Source of the DNA: Microbacterium ureisolvens
Lineage (GTDB): Bacteria; Actinomycetota; Actinomycetes; Actinomycetales; Microbacteriaceae
Direction of reading: 5' to 3'
DNA length: 64,000 bases
NCBI RefSeq assembly: GCF_019511645.1
Contig: NZ_JAEUAX010000003.1
Span: 310,001 to 374,000 of the forward strand
How positions within the stretch are numbered: position 1 is the stretch's first letter; every line of letters begins with the position of its first letter. This document shows, piece after piece, positions 35,575 to 43,541 of the stretch. The notes under the pieces are model-generated. The model did no database searches. It was not told where the DNA came from and was given only the letters and a program-made list of their open reading frames with translations. The position numbers and the translations under genes are program-made.

Positions 35575-37679
35575 GCGGTCGGTCGTTGAGCGAGCGACCC
35601 ACTCCCTCGCCGAGCGAAGCCGTTGACGGCACGGATGCTGCGCACTCGGCGCCCGTGCAGGGTGCTGCGCCGGCTCGCCTCGCTCGCTCAACGACCGGTG
35701 CAGCCGTCGGTGTGCTCGTCGCCCTGCTTGTGGTGCTGGCGCTCGCCGCCGGCTGGCACCTGACACAGGGGACGAGCGGCGCGGTCTTCGCCGACCCCGA
35801 CATCGTGTGGGGCTCCCGCGTCCCGCGTCTCGCGGCCGGCGTCGCCGTGGGGATCGCGCTGGGCGTGGCGGGCCTGCTGATGCAGTCCCTCTCGCGCAAC
35901 GCGCTCGCCTCGCCGGACACGCTGGGCGTCACTGCAGGCTCGTACCTGGCGGTCACCGCGGTGGCAGCCTTCGGCATCGCGGTGCCGATCTGGGCCTCCG
36001 GCTTCGTCGCCTTCGCCGGCGGGCTCGCCGCCGCCGCTCTCGTGCTCGGCCTCGCCGGGGGTGCCGGCACGTCCACCACCCGTCTGGTCCTCGCGGGCTC
36101 CGCCCTCGCGCTCGCGTTGCAGGCCGGCACCTCGGCGCTGCTCGTGCTGTTCTCGGAGCAGACGAAGGGCCTGCTCGCGTGGGGGAGCGGCGGCCTGTCT
36201 CAGCTCGGACTCGAGAGCTTCCTGCGCGCGGCGCCCGTGGTGGTCGTCGGGGTCGTGCTCGCCCTCGTCATGTCCCGCCGACTGGACGTGCTCGCCCTCG
36301 GCGACGACACCGCGTCGTCGCTCGGTGTGCCGATCCGCTCCACGCGCATCTGCGGCATCCTTCTCTCCGTTCTCCTCACCGCGACAGCGGTGACCCTGGC
36401 CGGCCCCATCGGGTTCGTCGGCCTGTGCGCGCCGGTGCTCGCCCGGCTGCTCGCGCGCGTCGTTCCGGCGCTCGGCCGGCACCTGCTCCTGATCCCCCTC
36501 TCGGGACTGGTCGGCGCGATCGTCGTGATCCTCGCCGACGCGCTGCTGCGCGCCCTCATCGGTGCCGAAGGCGCCATCGCCGTGCCGACGGGTGTGGCGA
36601 CGACGGTGTTCGGCGCGATCGTGCTGGTCGTGATGGCACGGCGACTGCGCGACTCCGGGCCGACGCGACGACCGCCCACGATCCGCATCGGCGTGCGCAG
36701 CGGCCGCCGCTTCGTGATCGTCGTCGTCGTCGCGGCGCTGGCCGTCGGCGCCGTCGTGCTCGCCGGAATGCTCCTGGGGAGCACGCGGCTGTTGACCGGA
36801 GACATCGTGCTGTGGCTGCAGGATGCCGCGCCCCCGCGCATCGCCTTCGCCCTCGACGAGCGCGCCCCGCGTGTCATCGCCGCCGTCGTCGCGGGCGCCG
36901 CGCTGGGGCTTGCGGGCAGCGTCACGCAGGCGGTGAGCCGCAACCCGCTGGCCGATCCCAGCCTTCTCGGCATCACCGGTGGCGCGGGTCTGGGTGCGGT
37001 GCTCGTGGTGACGAGCGCCACCGCGACGACGTTCGGCATGCTGGTCGCCGCGGTCATCGGAGGGCTGCTCGCGTTCGCGCTCGTGTACGGGCTGGCCTGG
37101 CGCGGGGGCCTGAGCGCCGACCGGTTCATCCTCATCGGCATCGGGGTCTCCTACGGCGCCGTCGCCCTGACGACCTTCGTGCTGCTTCGTGCGAACCCCT
37201 GGGACACGCCCAAGATCTACACGTGGCTGTCGGGGACCACCTACGGCCGCATCTGGGAGCAGGTGATTCCGCTCGCGATCGTCCTCGCCGTCGCGCTGCC
37301 CTTCGTGTTCGCGCACCGGCGCGACCTCGACATCCTCGCGATGGACGAGGACACTCCGCGCCTCGTCGGCATCCGCCTCGAGCGCACCCGCCTGCTCCTG
37401 CTCATCGCGGCGGCCGTGCTCGCGGGCTTGAGCGTCGTCGCGGTGGGGGTCATCGGCTTCGTCGGGCTCGTCGCACCGCATGCCGCCCGCGCCCTCGTGG
37501 GGGCGCGGCACAGCCGGGTGATTCCGGTCTCGGTGCTGCTCGGCGCGGTGCTCGTGGGAGCGGCCGACACTCTCGGGCGGACGGTCATCGCGCCGGCCCA
37601 GCTTCCTGCGGGACTCGTCGTCGCGCTGATCGGCGCTCCCTACTTCGTGTGGCTGCTGTGGCGCTCGCGCGACGCCTGA
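35571..37679 (+). CDS. fused iron-siderophore ABC permease (two FecCD domains)
   Basis: 702 residues, FhuB-like: two FecCD permease domains in one chain. First from about residue 45 (VPRLAAGVAVGIALGVAGLLMQSLSRNALASPDTLGV ... ALGDDTASSLGVPIRSTR ... GPIGFVGLCAPVLARL); second from about 380 (PRVIAAVVAGAALGLAGSVTQAVSRNPLADPSLLGI ... AMDEDTPRLVGIRLERTR ... VGFIGFVGLVAPHAARAL-like end). The first 45 residues, including RSLSERP, are encoded by a palindromic repeat and are unlikely to be part of the permease fold. GTGA coupling to the binding-protein gene. Confidence 0.92.
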   Translation: MSGRSLSERPTPSPSEAVDGTDAAHSAPVQGAAPARLARSTTGAAVGVLVALLVVLALAAGWHLTQGTSGAVFADPDIVWGSRVPRLAAGVAVGIALGVAGLLMQSLSRNALASPDTLGVTAGSYLAVTAVAAFGIAVPIWASGFVAFAGGLAAAALVLGLAGGAGTSTTRLVLAGSALALALQAGTSALLVLFSEQTKGLLAWGSGGLSQLGLESFLRAAPVVVVGVVLALVMSRRLDVLALGDDTASSLGVPIRSTRICGILLSVLLTATAVTLAGPIGFVGLCAPVLARLLARVVPALGRHLLLIPLSGLVGAIVVILADALLRALIGAEGAIAVPTGVATTVFGAIVLVVMARRLRDSGPTRRPPTIRIGVRSGRRFVIVVVVAALAVGAVVLAGMLLGSTRLLTGDIVLWLQDAAPPRIAFALDERAPRVIAAVVAGAALGLAGSVTQAVSRNPLADPSLLGITGGAGLGAVLVVTSATATTFGMLVAAVIGGLLAFALVYGLAWRGGLSADRFILIGIGVSYGAVALTTFVLLRANPWDTPKIYTWLSGTTYGRIWEQVIPLAIVLAVALPFVFAHRRDLDILAMDEDTPRLVGIRLERTRLLLLIAAAVLAGLSVVAVGVIGFVGLVAPHAARALVGARHSRVIPVSVLLGAVLVGAADTLGRTVIAPAQLPAGLVVALIGAPYFVWLLWRSRDA
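35581..35696. repeat. palindromic repeat, type A, inside permease N-terminus
   Basis: GGTCGTTGAGCGAGCG (35581-35596) and its exact complement (35681-35696) flank 84 bases. The shared core CGTTGAGCGAGCGA recurs at 62772-62785 inside the ECF ATPase. Here it is translated, giving SGRSLSERP at the start of the permease. Elements of this form are typical of dispersed intergenic repeats in high-GC actinobacteria; both copies here lie in coding sequence. Confidence 0.7.
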
Positions 37680-37731
37680 TCGACGGCGCCGCGCCGTGAG
37701 CGTACTCTGACGTCATCAGAGGAGAGTGATC

Positions 37732-38226
37732 GTGAAGAGGCGGCGCACCCAGCAGGCCATCACGCCGGACGAGCAGATCGCGCGGTACGCGTACGTCCTC
37801 GGAACCGTGCCGGCGAGCGTGGCCGACAAGGCGTACGCCGCCGCCTTCGCGCGGCTCTCGCAGGCGCAGCGCGAGGACGTCGTCGGCCAGCTGAGCGCCG
37901 AACTGCCGGACGCGCCCGACGAGGCAGCATCCGTCGATCCCGACGCGTTCGCGCAGCTCATGCGCGATCTGCTGGCGCGCGATGCGCTGGTGCGCATCCG
38001 CGATGGCGTCGTCGTGGCCGCCGCGTTCGTGGGGAGCCCCGCGGTCGTCGCGTACTTCACGACGGGCGCGGGGTCGGTGACGATGGACCACCAGCCGCCG
38101 TGGATCCACCAGCTGGCCGGGCACGAGACGGCGCCCGTCGACGGAGGACGGACGCATCACCGCCACGGTGTGCCCGGAATCCTGAGCCGCGACCACGAGA
38201 ATTCGGGCGACTCGCGCGACTGGTGA
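37732..38226 (+). CDS. conserved protein of unknown function
   Basis: 164 residues, soluble. It starts VKRRRTQQAITPDEQIARYAYVLGTVPASVADKAYAAAFARLSQAQREDVVGQL, a helical region seen in other actinobacterial proteins of unknown function, and ends in a His/Gly-rich tail (HHRHGVPGILSRDHENSGD). GGAG seven bases before the GTG at 37732 supports this start over a GTG six bases earlier. The promoter region carries TACTCT followed by the palindrome TGACGTCA. Confidence 0.65.
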   Translation: MKRRRTQQAITPDEQIARYAYVLGTVPASVADKAYAAAFARLSQAQREDVVGQLSAELPDAPDEAASVDPDAFAQLMRDLLARDALVRIRDGVVVAAAFVGSPAVVAYFTTGAGSVTMDHQPPWIHQLAGHETAPVDGGRTHHRHGVPGILSRDHENSGDSRDW

Positions 38227-38294
38227 AGGCGCACCGCTCTGGCCCAGGCCGGGTAGGGCGTGAGGCGTGACCAGGGGCGGACGCCATCCCCGCA

Positions 38295-39599
38295 TCACTG
38301 TGGCTTCGGAGAGGAGACTTCCCGGGCGGTGTCGGCCGGCGGATTCTGTGCCCTGCTCAACAGCACGAAGGGAACGGCGATCGCGGTGATCACGCCGCTG
38401 CACACCAGCGAAGCACCGTAGCCGCCGACATCCGCCACTCGGCCCAGCACGGGTTGGATGACGACACCGCCGCTCGAACCCATGAGCGAATCGAAGGAGA
38501 GCACCGTCGCTCGCTGCTTCGACGGGATCATGTCGTTGAGGTAGGCCCGATGGACGGGGTCGTCGATCGCCGATGCGATGCCCCAGAGCGCGACGAGCAC
38601 CACGGCGACCCAGAAGTTGCGCACCAGTCCGACCCCGACCAACACGAGCGCACTGGTGACCGTCGCGAGAAGGATGGATGACGTGCGCCGGTGGAAGAGC
38701 CTCCGCACCCACGGGGCGAGCGCGCCGCCGAGGATCGCGGTGCCCGACACCAGCGCGGCCGCAAGGCCGGCGACGGTGTACGCCTCCTCGTCGCCCCAGA
38801 GCTCCAGCAGGTACGGCTGCAGCGCATAGAACACGTAGATTCCGACGCCCGCGGTGAACGGGCTCGCGAGCATCAGCCAGCGCACGGGCGGATCGCCCAG
38901 GCCGTAGCGGATCGAGGCCCGCAGCACGGTGCGGGTCGCACGCAGCGGCCTCTCGCTCCGGTCGGGGGTGAAGCCCAGGTCGCGCATCAGCAGCGCGGCG
39001 ACGACGAACATCAGCAGCAGGATCGCGCCCCGCATGAGGAAAGGAACGCCGAGGTTCGTCACCTGCGCGATGACGCCGCCGAGCACCGATCCCGACAGCA
39101 TCGCGACCCCGCCGACGATCTGCGCTCGGCCGAAGACCGTCTCGAGGCTGCCTTGGTAGGAGGTGGCCTTCAGCGCATCGACGAGCCACGCATCGACCGC
39201 CCCGGAGAAGAACGTGAAGCCGAGACCGAGCAGCACCGAGACGACCGCCCATGCCCAGAACGGCGATCGCCAGACCCACAGCAACCAGTACAGGATCGTC
39301 GTCACCGCCAACGTGACGGTGCCGAGCAGGTACGACGCGCGACGTCCCACCGTGTCGGCCACGACACCGGTCGGGATCTCGAAGATCAGCATCCCGACGC
39401 TGAAGAAGGCGTTCGCCGCGAAGGCCTCGAGGTTCGAGAGCCCGGCGTCGAGCAGGAACAGCGTGTTGACGCCCCAGATGAGCGATGCGGCGAGTGTGTT
39501 GCCGAGCATCAGCGTGTAATACGTGCCCTGAACCCTGCGCGGAGTGGGCAGGGACTGCGCGATATTCGTCTGAGAGATGGCGACACCGCCTCTTTCCAC
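38295..39599 (-). CDS. MFS transporter
   Basis: 434 residues, twelve membrane helices. Motif-A type loop GVVADTVGRRASYLLG after helix 2, and FEIPTGVVAD, place it in the general MFS drug/metabolite efflux group; KQRATVLSFDSLMGSSGGVVIQPVLGRVADVGGYGAS is the second-half signature. Substrate unknown. The N-terminal 25 residues are polar. GTG start at 39599; no obvious Shine-Dalgarno, so the start is uncertain. Confidence 0.87.
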   Translation of the reverse strand: MERGGVAISQTNIAQSLPTPRRVQGTYYTLMLGNTLAASLIWGVNTLFLLDAGLSNLEAFAANAFFSVGMLIFEIPTGVVADTVGRRASYLLGTVTLAVTTILYWLLWVWRSPFWAWAVVSVLLGLGFTFFSGAVDAWLVDALKATSYQGSLETVFGRAQIVGGVAMLSGSVLGGVIAQVTNLGVPFLMRGAILLLMFVVAALLMRDLGFTPDRSERPLRATRTVLRASIRYGLGDPPVRWLMLASPFTAGVGIYVFYALQPYLLELWGDEEAYTVAGLAAALVSGTAILGGALAPWVRRLFHRRTSSILLATVTSALVLVGVGLVRNFWVAVVLVALWGIASAIDDPVHRAYLNDMIPSKQRATVLSFDSLMGSSGGVVIQPVLGRVADVGGYGASLVCSGVITAIAVPFVLLSRAQNPPADTAREVSSPKPQ

Positions 39600-39655
39600 G
39601 GGAACCGGACGACACCGCGAACGTATCCCTCACGCGCCCCGTCGGCTACCCCGCT

Positions 39656-39685
39656 TTGGGTGCCGGCCGGTGCGCGTGCTACTGT
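39656..39685 (+). promoter_or_regulatory. promoter of the cold-shock locus
   Basis: TTGGGT (39656-39661), 18 bases, TACTGT (39680-39685). A start near 39692 would give a leader of about 140 bases to the upstream reading frame and about 435 to cspA. Long leaders are usual for cold-shock genes. Confidence 0.55.
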
Positions 39686-39831
39686 TGTGAGTTCCTTACG
39701 GGAATCGTGCGCTCACCTCTCTGCCTCATCGTGGAGACGCAGATCTGAACGCCCCATCCTTTCCGCGGCTTCTCCACGCCGCCTCCCGTGAAGCTTCATC
39801 GCTTCGCGCCTGACGAACGAAACACACGATC

Positions 39832-40128
39832 ATGCACTCCGCCCCACCGGCGCTCGCCTGGCGACAGGCCGACGACGACGTCCATGTCGCGACCCGCGCC
39901 GACGAGTACGCCGGCTTCATCGACACGACGCCGCGCGGCTTCCGCGCGCAAGGACCCCGCGGTGAAGACCTCGGGCTCCACGCGACGCCGGATTTCGCAC
40001 GCGCGGCGGTCGCAGCATCCGTCATCTCACCGTTGTCGACACCGGCACCGGTCCCTGTCCGTCCGCGCCGCATTCGCCGGCGCGGCACCCCCGGTCGCTC
40101 CGGCGGCCCGAAGAATAGGAAAGACACG
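39832..40128 (+). CDS. small conserved domain, in frame with and fused to cspA
   Basis: Starts [20 protein letters not shown] and runs [23 protein letters not shown] ... [12 protein letters not shown], about 65 residues of a compact beta-rich protein type seen alone in related actinobacteria. A Pro/Arg-rich 35-residue linker follows, and no stop codon occurs before the cspA ATG at 40129, so a 166-residue fusion (39832-40332) is possible. Either the small gene lost its stop, or both a fusion and free CspA are made. No good Shine-Dalgarno is seen at 39832. Confidence 0.5.
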
Positions 40129-40332
40129 ATGGCCACTGGCACCGTGAAATGGTTCAACTCCGAGAAGGGCTACGGCTTCATCGCACCCGATGACGGCTCG
40201 GCCGATCTCTTCGCACACTTCAGCGCGATCGCAGGCAGCGGTTTCAAGGAGCTCCGCGAAGACCAGAAGGTGGAGTTCGACGCCGAGCAGGGCCCCAAGG
40301 GCATGCAGGCGGCGAACATCCGCCCGCTCTGA
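40129..40332 (+). CDS. cspA: cold-shock protein
   Basis: 67 residues, standard CspA size. RNA-binding motifs KGYGFIAP (RNP1) and DLFAHFSAI (RNP2), starting [17 protein letters not shown]. It binds single-stranded RNA and DNA and melts mRNA structure in the cold. AGGAAAG precedes the ATG. The same frame is open back to 39832, so a longer fused form may also exist. A UUCG-capped terminator follows. Confidence 0.93.
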   Translation: MATGTVKWFNSEKGYGFIAPDDGSADLFAHFSAIAGSGFKELREDQKVEFDAEQGPKGMQAANIRPL

Positions 40333-40349
40333 CGCTCCCGCGTTCACAG

Positions 40350-40381
40350 GCGCCCGTCCAGGCTTCGGCCTGGGCGGGCGC
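40350..40381 (+). terminator. terminator after cspA
   Basis: A 14-base stem (left arm GCGCCCGTCCAGGC) with one G-T wobble, capped by TTCG, 17 bases after the cspA stop. Confidence 0.88.
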
Positions 40382-40595
40382 TGCTGTTCACCTGGGCATC
40401 ACCCAGGAACCCCGGAAGTATTCCCCGCGGCTCATGCGGGCACACGTAGCCTGAGGGCAGCGATGGGCAACCGCCTCTGGCTTTCAACGGCCAATAGGTC
40501 CCCATCGGAACTGGTGCATCATCTCTTCCACCGCCATCGAGTCCCGACTCGGCCCCATCCGTCAGACGTACGCCGGCACCGCCGAGTTCCCGCAG

Positions 40596-41627
40596 ATGAC
40601 CCGGGCCTACACCGAGGTGTCGCAGGTCGTCCGCGAGACCGGTCTCCTCCGCCGCGCCGAGTGGTTCTACGCCCTCGTCGGGGCCGCCCTTCTTCTGGGC
40701 TTCGGGGGTGTGGTGACAGGCTTCGTCCTGCTCGGGCAGACCTGGTACCAGCTGCTGATGGCCGGCGCCCTCGGAATCCTCTTCACGCAGGTCGCGTTCC
40801 TCGCGCACGAGGCGGCGCACAAGCAGATCCTCGCCTCGGGCCCCGCGAACGACCGGCTCGCCCGTTTCCTCGCCGCCGGCATCGTGGGCATCAGCCTCTC
40901 GTGGTGGAACAACAAGCACAACCGCCACCATGCGAACCCCAACCGGGTGGGCAAGGATCCCGACATCGAGATCGACACCATCTCATTTCTCGAGACGGAT
41001 GCCGCGTCCGCGGGTCGCTGGCGTGCTCTGGTGACGCGCAAGCAGGGGTGGCTGTTCTTCCCGCTGCTCACGCTCGAGGGTCTGAACCTGCACGCGCACG
41101 CGTTCCGGCACCTCTCCTCGCGCGAGGGCGTCAAGGACCGCTGGATCGAGCTCGCGCTCATCGCGGCGCGCTTCGCTCTTCTCCTCACGCCGATCTTCCT
41201 GTTCCTGCCGCTGGGAATGGCGTTCGCGTTCGTCGGCGTGCAGCTCGCGGTCTTCGGCGTGTACATGGGCGCATCGTTCGCACCGAACCACAAGGGCATG
41301 CCGATCATCGCAAAGGACGCGAAGCTCGACTTCTTCAGCAAGCAGGTGCGCACCTCCCGCAACATCAGGGGCGGCTGGTGGGCGACGTGGCTGATGGGCG
41401 GGCTCAACTATCAGATCGAGCATCACCTCTTCCCGAACATGCCCCGCCCGCACCTGGCGCGCGCACGCGATATCGTGATCGACCAGTGCCGAGCCCTTGA
41501 CGTGCCCTACACCGAGACGACCCTGTGGCGCTCGTACGGCATCGTCATCGCCTACCTCAACCGCGTCGGCCTCGCCGCGCGCGACCCCTTCGACTGCCCT
41601 GTCGTCGGAGCCTACCGCCGGAGCTGA
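40596..41627 (+). CDS. fatty acid desaturase
   Basis: At least 343 residues. Di-iron His boxes: HEAAHK, HNRHHANPN, and QIEHHLFPNMPRPHL, with four membrane helices between. It likely introduces a double bond into acyl chains to keep membranes fluid, fitting its place after cspA. Family resemblance extends upstream of the ATG at 40596: about 25 codons (SRLGPIRQTYAGTAEFPQ) read in frame but lead back to ATC ATC with no ATG, GTG or TTG, so the true start may be non-canonical at 40518 or the gene may have been trimmed. Confidence 0.88.
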   Translation: MTRAYTEVSQVVRETGLLRRAEWFYALVGAALLLGFGGVVTGFVLLGQTWYQLLMAGALGILFTQVAFLAHEAAHKQILASGPANDRLARFLAAGIVGISLSWWNNKHNRHHANPNRVGKDPDIEIDTISFLETDAASAGRWRALVTRKQGWLFFPLLTLEGLNLHAHAFRHLSSREGVKDRWIELALIAARFALLLTPIFLFLPLGMAFAFVGVQLAVFGVYMGASFAPNHKGMPIIAKDAKLDFFSKQVRTSRNIRGGWWATWLMGGLNYQIEHHLFPNMPRPHLARARDIVIDQCRALDVPYTETTLWRSYGIVIAYLNRVGLAARDPFDCPVVGAYRRS

Positions 41628-42760
41628 CGGAGACGTTCGGCCTGGCGCAGCAGGTGCTGCTGCTCGAGGGCGCTGGTCGCGCGGCGTGCGGCCTCCCCGT
41701 ACTCGGCGGCGGCGGCATCCGTGTCTCCGGCCCGTTCATGGAGGTACGCCAGAGCGGCGTGGTACCTCGGCACATCCTCGCCGACCTGATCGAGGGCGGC
41801 GAGACCCGCGAGCGGCCCGTCCGCCTCTCCGACCGCGACCGCGCGGTTCAGCCGGATGACGGGCGAATCCCCGAAGGCGAGCAGCTCGTCGTACCACTCC
41901 ACGATCTGCACCCAGTCGGTATCGGCCGCGGTCGGCGCATCCGCGTGCAGCGCTGCGATCGCGGCCTGCGCCTGGTACTGCCCCAGTCGGTCGCGTGCGA
42001 GCGCCGACTGCAGGACGGCGACTCCCTCCGTGATCGCGTCCACGTTCCACCGGGTGCGATCCTGATCGGCGAGCGGGACGAGGCGTCCCCCGATCACCCG
42101 GGCCGGCTGCCGGGCGTGGTGCAGCAGCATGAGGGCGAGAAGCCCGTCGACTTCGGGCTCACGGGTGAGCGCGGCGAGCTGCCGTGTCACGCGGATCGCC
42201 TCGGCGGAGATGTCGATCTCGCCTGAGTAGCCCTCGTTGAACACGAGATAGAGCACGCGCATCACCCGAGACAGATCGCCCGGCTGATCGAGCGGGATCC
42301 CGGTGAGCCGCTGCTTGGCGCGACTGATGCGCTGCGCCATCGTCGCCTCGGGCACGAGGAAGGCGTCCGCGATCTGTCGCGTCGTAAGGCCCGCGACCGC
42401 CCGCAGCGTGAGGGCGATCGCCGATGTCGCGGTGAGCGCGGGATGGGTGCACAGGAAGTAGAGCCCGAGCGTGTCGTCGTGCTGCGGCACCGCACCGGGC
42501 TCGGGCTCTTGCGCGAGCCGCTCCTCACGGGCGGCCCGTGCGTTGTCGCTGCGCAGCTGATCGAGGAACGCGCGCCACGAGACGGTGACGAGCCACGCAC
42601 GGATGTCGCGGACTCCTTCCCGCACCGGTCGCTCGAGTGCGCGCAGCAGCGCGGTCTGAACGGCATCCTCGGCCGACGCGAAGTCCGCGCCGCGCCGGAC
42701 GAGGATGCCGACGACCTCGGGGATCGCGCGGCGAAGTGCCGCGGCATCCGTCTGCGTCAT
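41612..42760 (-). CDS. ECF42-type sigma factor (DUF6596)
   Basis: 382 residues. Sigma region 2 (FASAEDAVQTALLRALERPVREGVRDIRAWLVTVSWRAFLDQLRSD) and region 4 (TLRAVAGLTTRQIADAFLVPEATMAQRISRAKQRL) are followed by a 200-residue TPR-like C-terminal domain (FNEGYSGEIDISAEAIRVTRQL, YDELLAFGDSPVIRLNRAVAVGEADGPLAGL), the layout of group ECF42. These sigmas lack a classical anti-sigma and are tied to YciI/DGPF genes. Its ATG overlaps the YciI stop (ATGA), so the two are coupled. Confidence 0.92.
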   Translation of the reverse strand: MTQTDAAALRRAIPEVVGILVRRGADFASAEDAVQTALLRALERPVREGVRDIRAWLVTVSWRAFLDQLRSDNARAAREERLAQEPEPGAVPQHDDTLGLYFLCTHPALTATSAIALTLRAVAGLTTRQIADAFLVPEATMAQRISRAKQRLTGIPLDQPGDLSRVMRVLYLVFNEGYSGEIDISAEAIRVTRQLAALTREPEVDGLLALMLLHHARQPARVIGGRLVPLADQDRTRWNVDAITEGVAVLQSALARDRLGQYQAQAAIAALHADAPTAADTDWVQIVEWYDELLAFGDSPVIRLNRAVAVGEADGPLAGLAALDQVGEDVPRYHAALAYLHERAGDTDAAAAEYGEAARRATSALEQQHLLRQAERLRQLRR

Positions 42761-43164
42761 CCGGCGTCGATGGGCGTCGTGAACATGACCTCACGCAGTT
42801 CGAGCCACTCGCCGAGCGGCTCACCGCCGGCCCACGGCGCCGCCGACAGCTCGGAGGCGAGCTCCACGGCGCGATCGTACGAGTCGACGTCGATCATCAT
42901 CCAACCCGCGATCAGGTCCTTCGTCTCGGCGAACGGCCCGTCGACGACAGGCGGGCGCCCCTCGCCGTCGAAGCGCACCCAGGCGCCGCCCATCGCGAGA
43001 CCCTCGGACGAGACCAGCTCGCCCGAGTCGATGAGTCGCCGCTCCATGTCCTGCATGTACTGCACGTGCGCGGCCCACTCGTCCGCCGTGAGCTGGTCCA
43101 TCGGGACCGAGTTCACCGAGGGACGACCGCCCCGGTAGTGCTTGAGCATCAGGTACTTGGCCAT
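42757..43164 (-). CDS. YciI-like (DGPF) protein, partner of ECF42
   Basis: 135 residues, one YCII-related domain: MAKYLMLKHYRGG, WAAHVQYMQDMERRLIDSGELVSSEGLA, VVDGPFAETKDLIAGWMMIDVDSYDRAVELA (the DGPF motif). A small ferredoxin-like fold of unclear chemistry that constantly precedes ECF42 sigma genes. GGGAGG six bases before the ATG at 43164. It probably is the main target or signal partner of the sigma factor. Confidence 0.92.
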   Translation of the reverse strand: MAKYLMLKHYRGGRPSVNSVPMDQLTADEWAAHVQYMQDMERRLIDSGELVSSEGLAMGGAWVRFDGEGRPPVVDGPFAETKDLIAGWMMIDVDSYDRAVELASELSAAPWAGGEPLGEWLELREVMFTTPIDAG

Positions 43165-43541
43165 GAGAGCCTCCCGTTCGGTGCGGCCCATTCTGCCGCT
43201 TCACAGAGGAGACGGAACCGACCCGGCGATCTCTACATCGGCCGATGGAATTTCTGCGGATATATCCGAGCCGGGTCGCCGAATGGGCGCCACTTCGGCT
43301 GGTCTGCCCGTTGGCGCTTGCGTGGCGATCGGTCATCCGAACGCAACTCAGGTGACCAACGATGACGCTGGGTGACTCGGTTTGACGACCGGATAGGCGC
43401 GGGGCCTCGGCGCTTCTACGCTCGCGGATGGGCCCAGATAGGGTCCTCGCCCGGCGCCTTCAGCGTCGCCGGGATCGTGCGGGACGGTGGTCCCGCGCGC
43501 ACCCTTCACCCTGAGCAGGACCCGACTAAGGAGGCGACACC
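43165..43541. other. 377-base intergenic between yciI and the binding-protein gene
   Basis: No gene is evident. It holds the perfect palindrome CGGATATATCCG (43257-43268), which could be an operator or part of the yciI promoter, a TTTGACG stretch at 43381, and several GC-rich inverted repeats (for example near 43450-43475). I looked for SAM, cobalamin and fluoride riboswitch signatures upstream of the binding-protein gene and did not find one. Confidence 0.5.

Noticed and set aside
33607..35766. 719-codon minus-strand frame over the siderophore ATPase and binding protein
   Set aside because: Antisense shadow; the plus strand carries complete Walker motifs and a lipoprotein signal.
35688..37511. 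607-codon minus-strand frame over the fused permease
   Set aside because: Shadow; low-complexity Arg/Asp/Glu/His sequence, opposite to a clear FecCD permease.
43280..43541. possible SAM-type riboswitch before the orphan binding protein
   Set aside because: No kink-turn, no conserved core and no pseudoknot pairing found by eye; only ordinary GC-rich inverted repeats.
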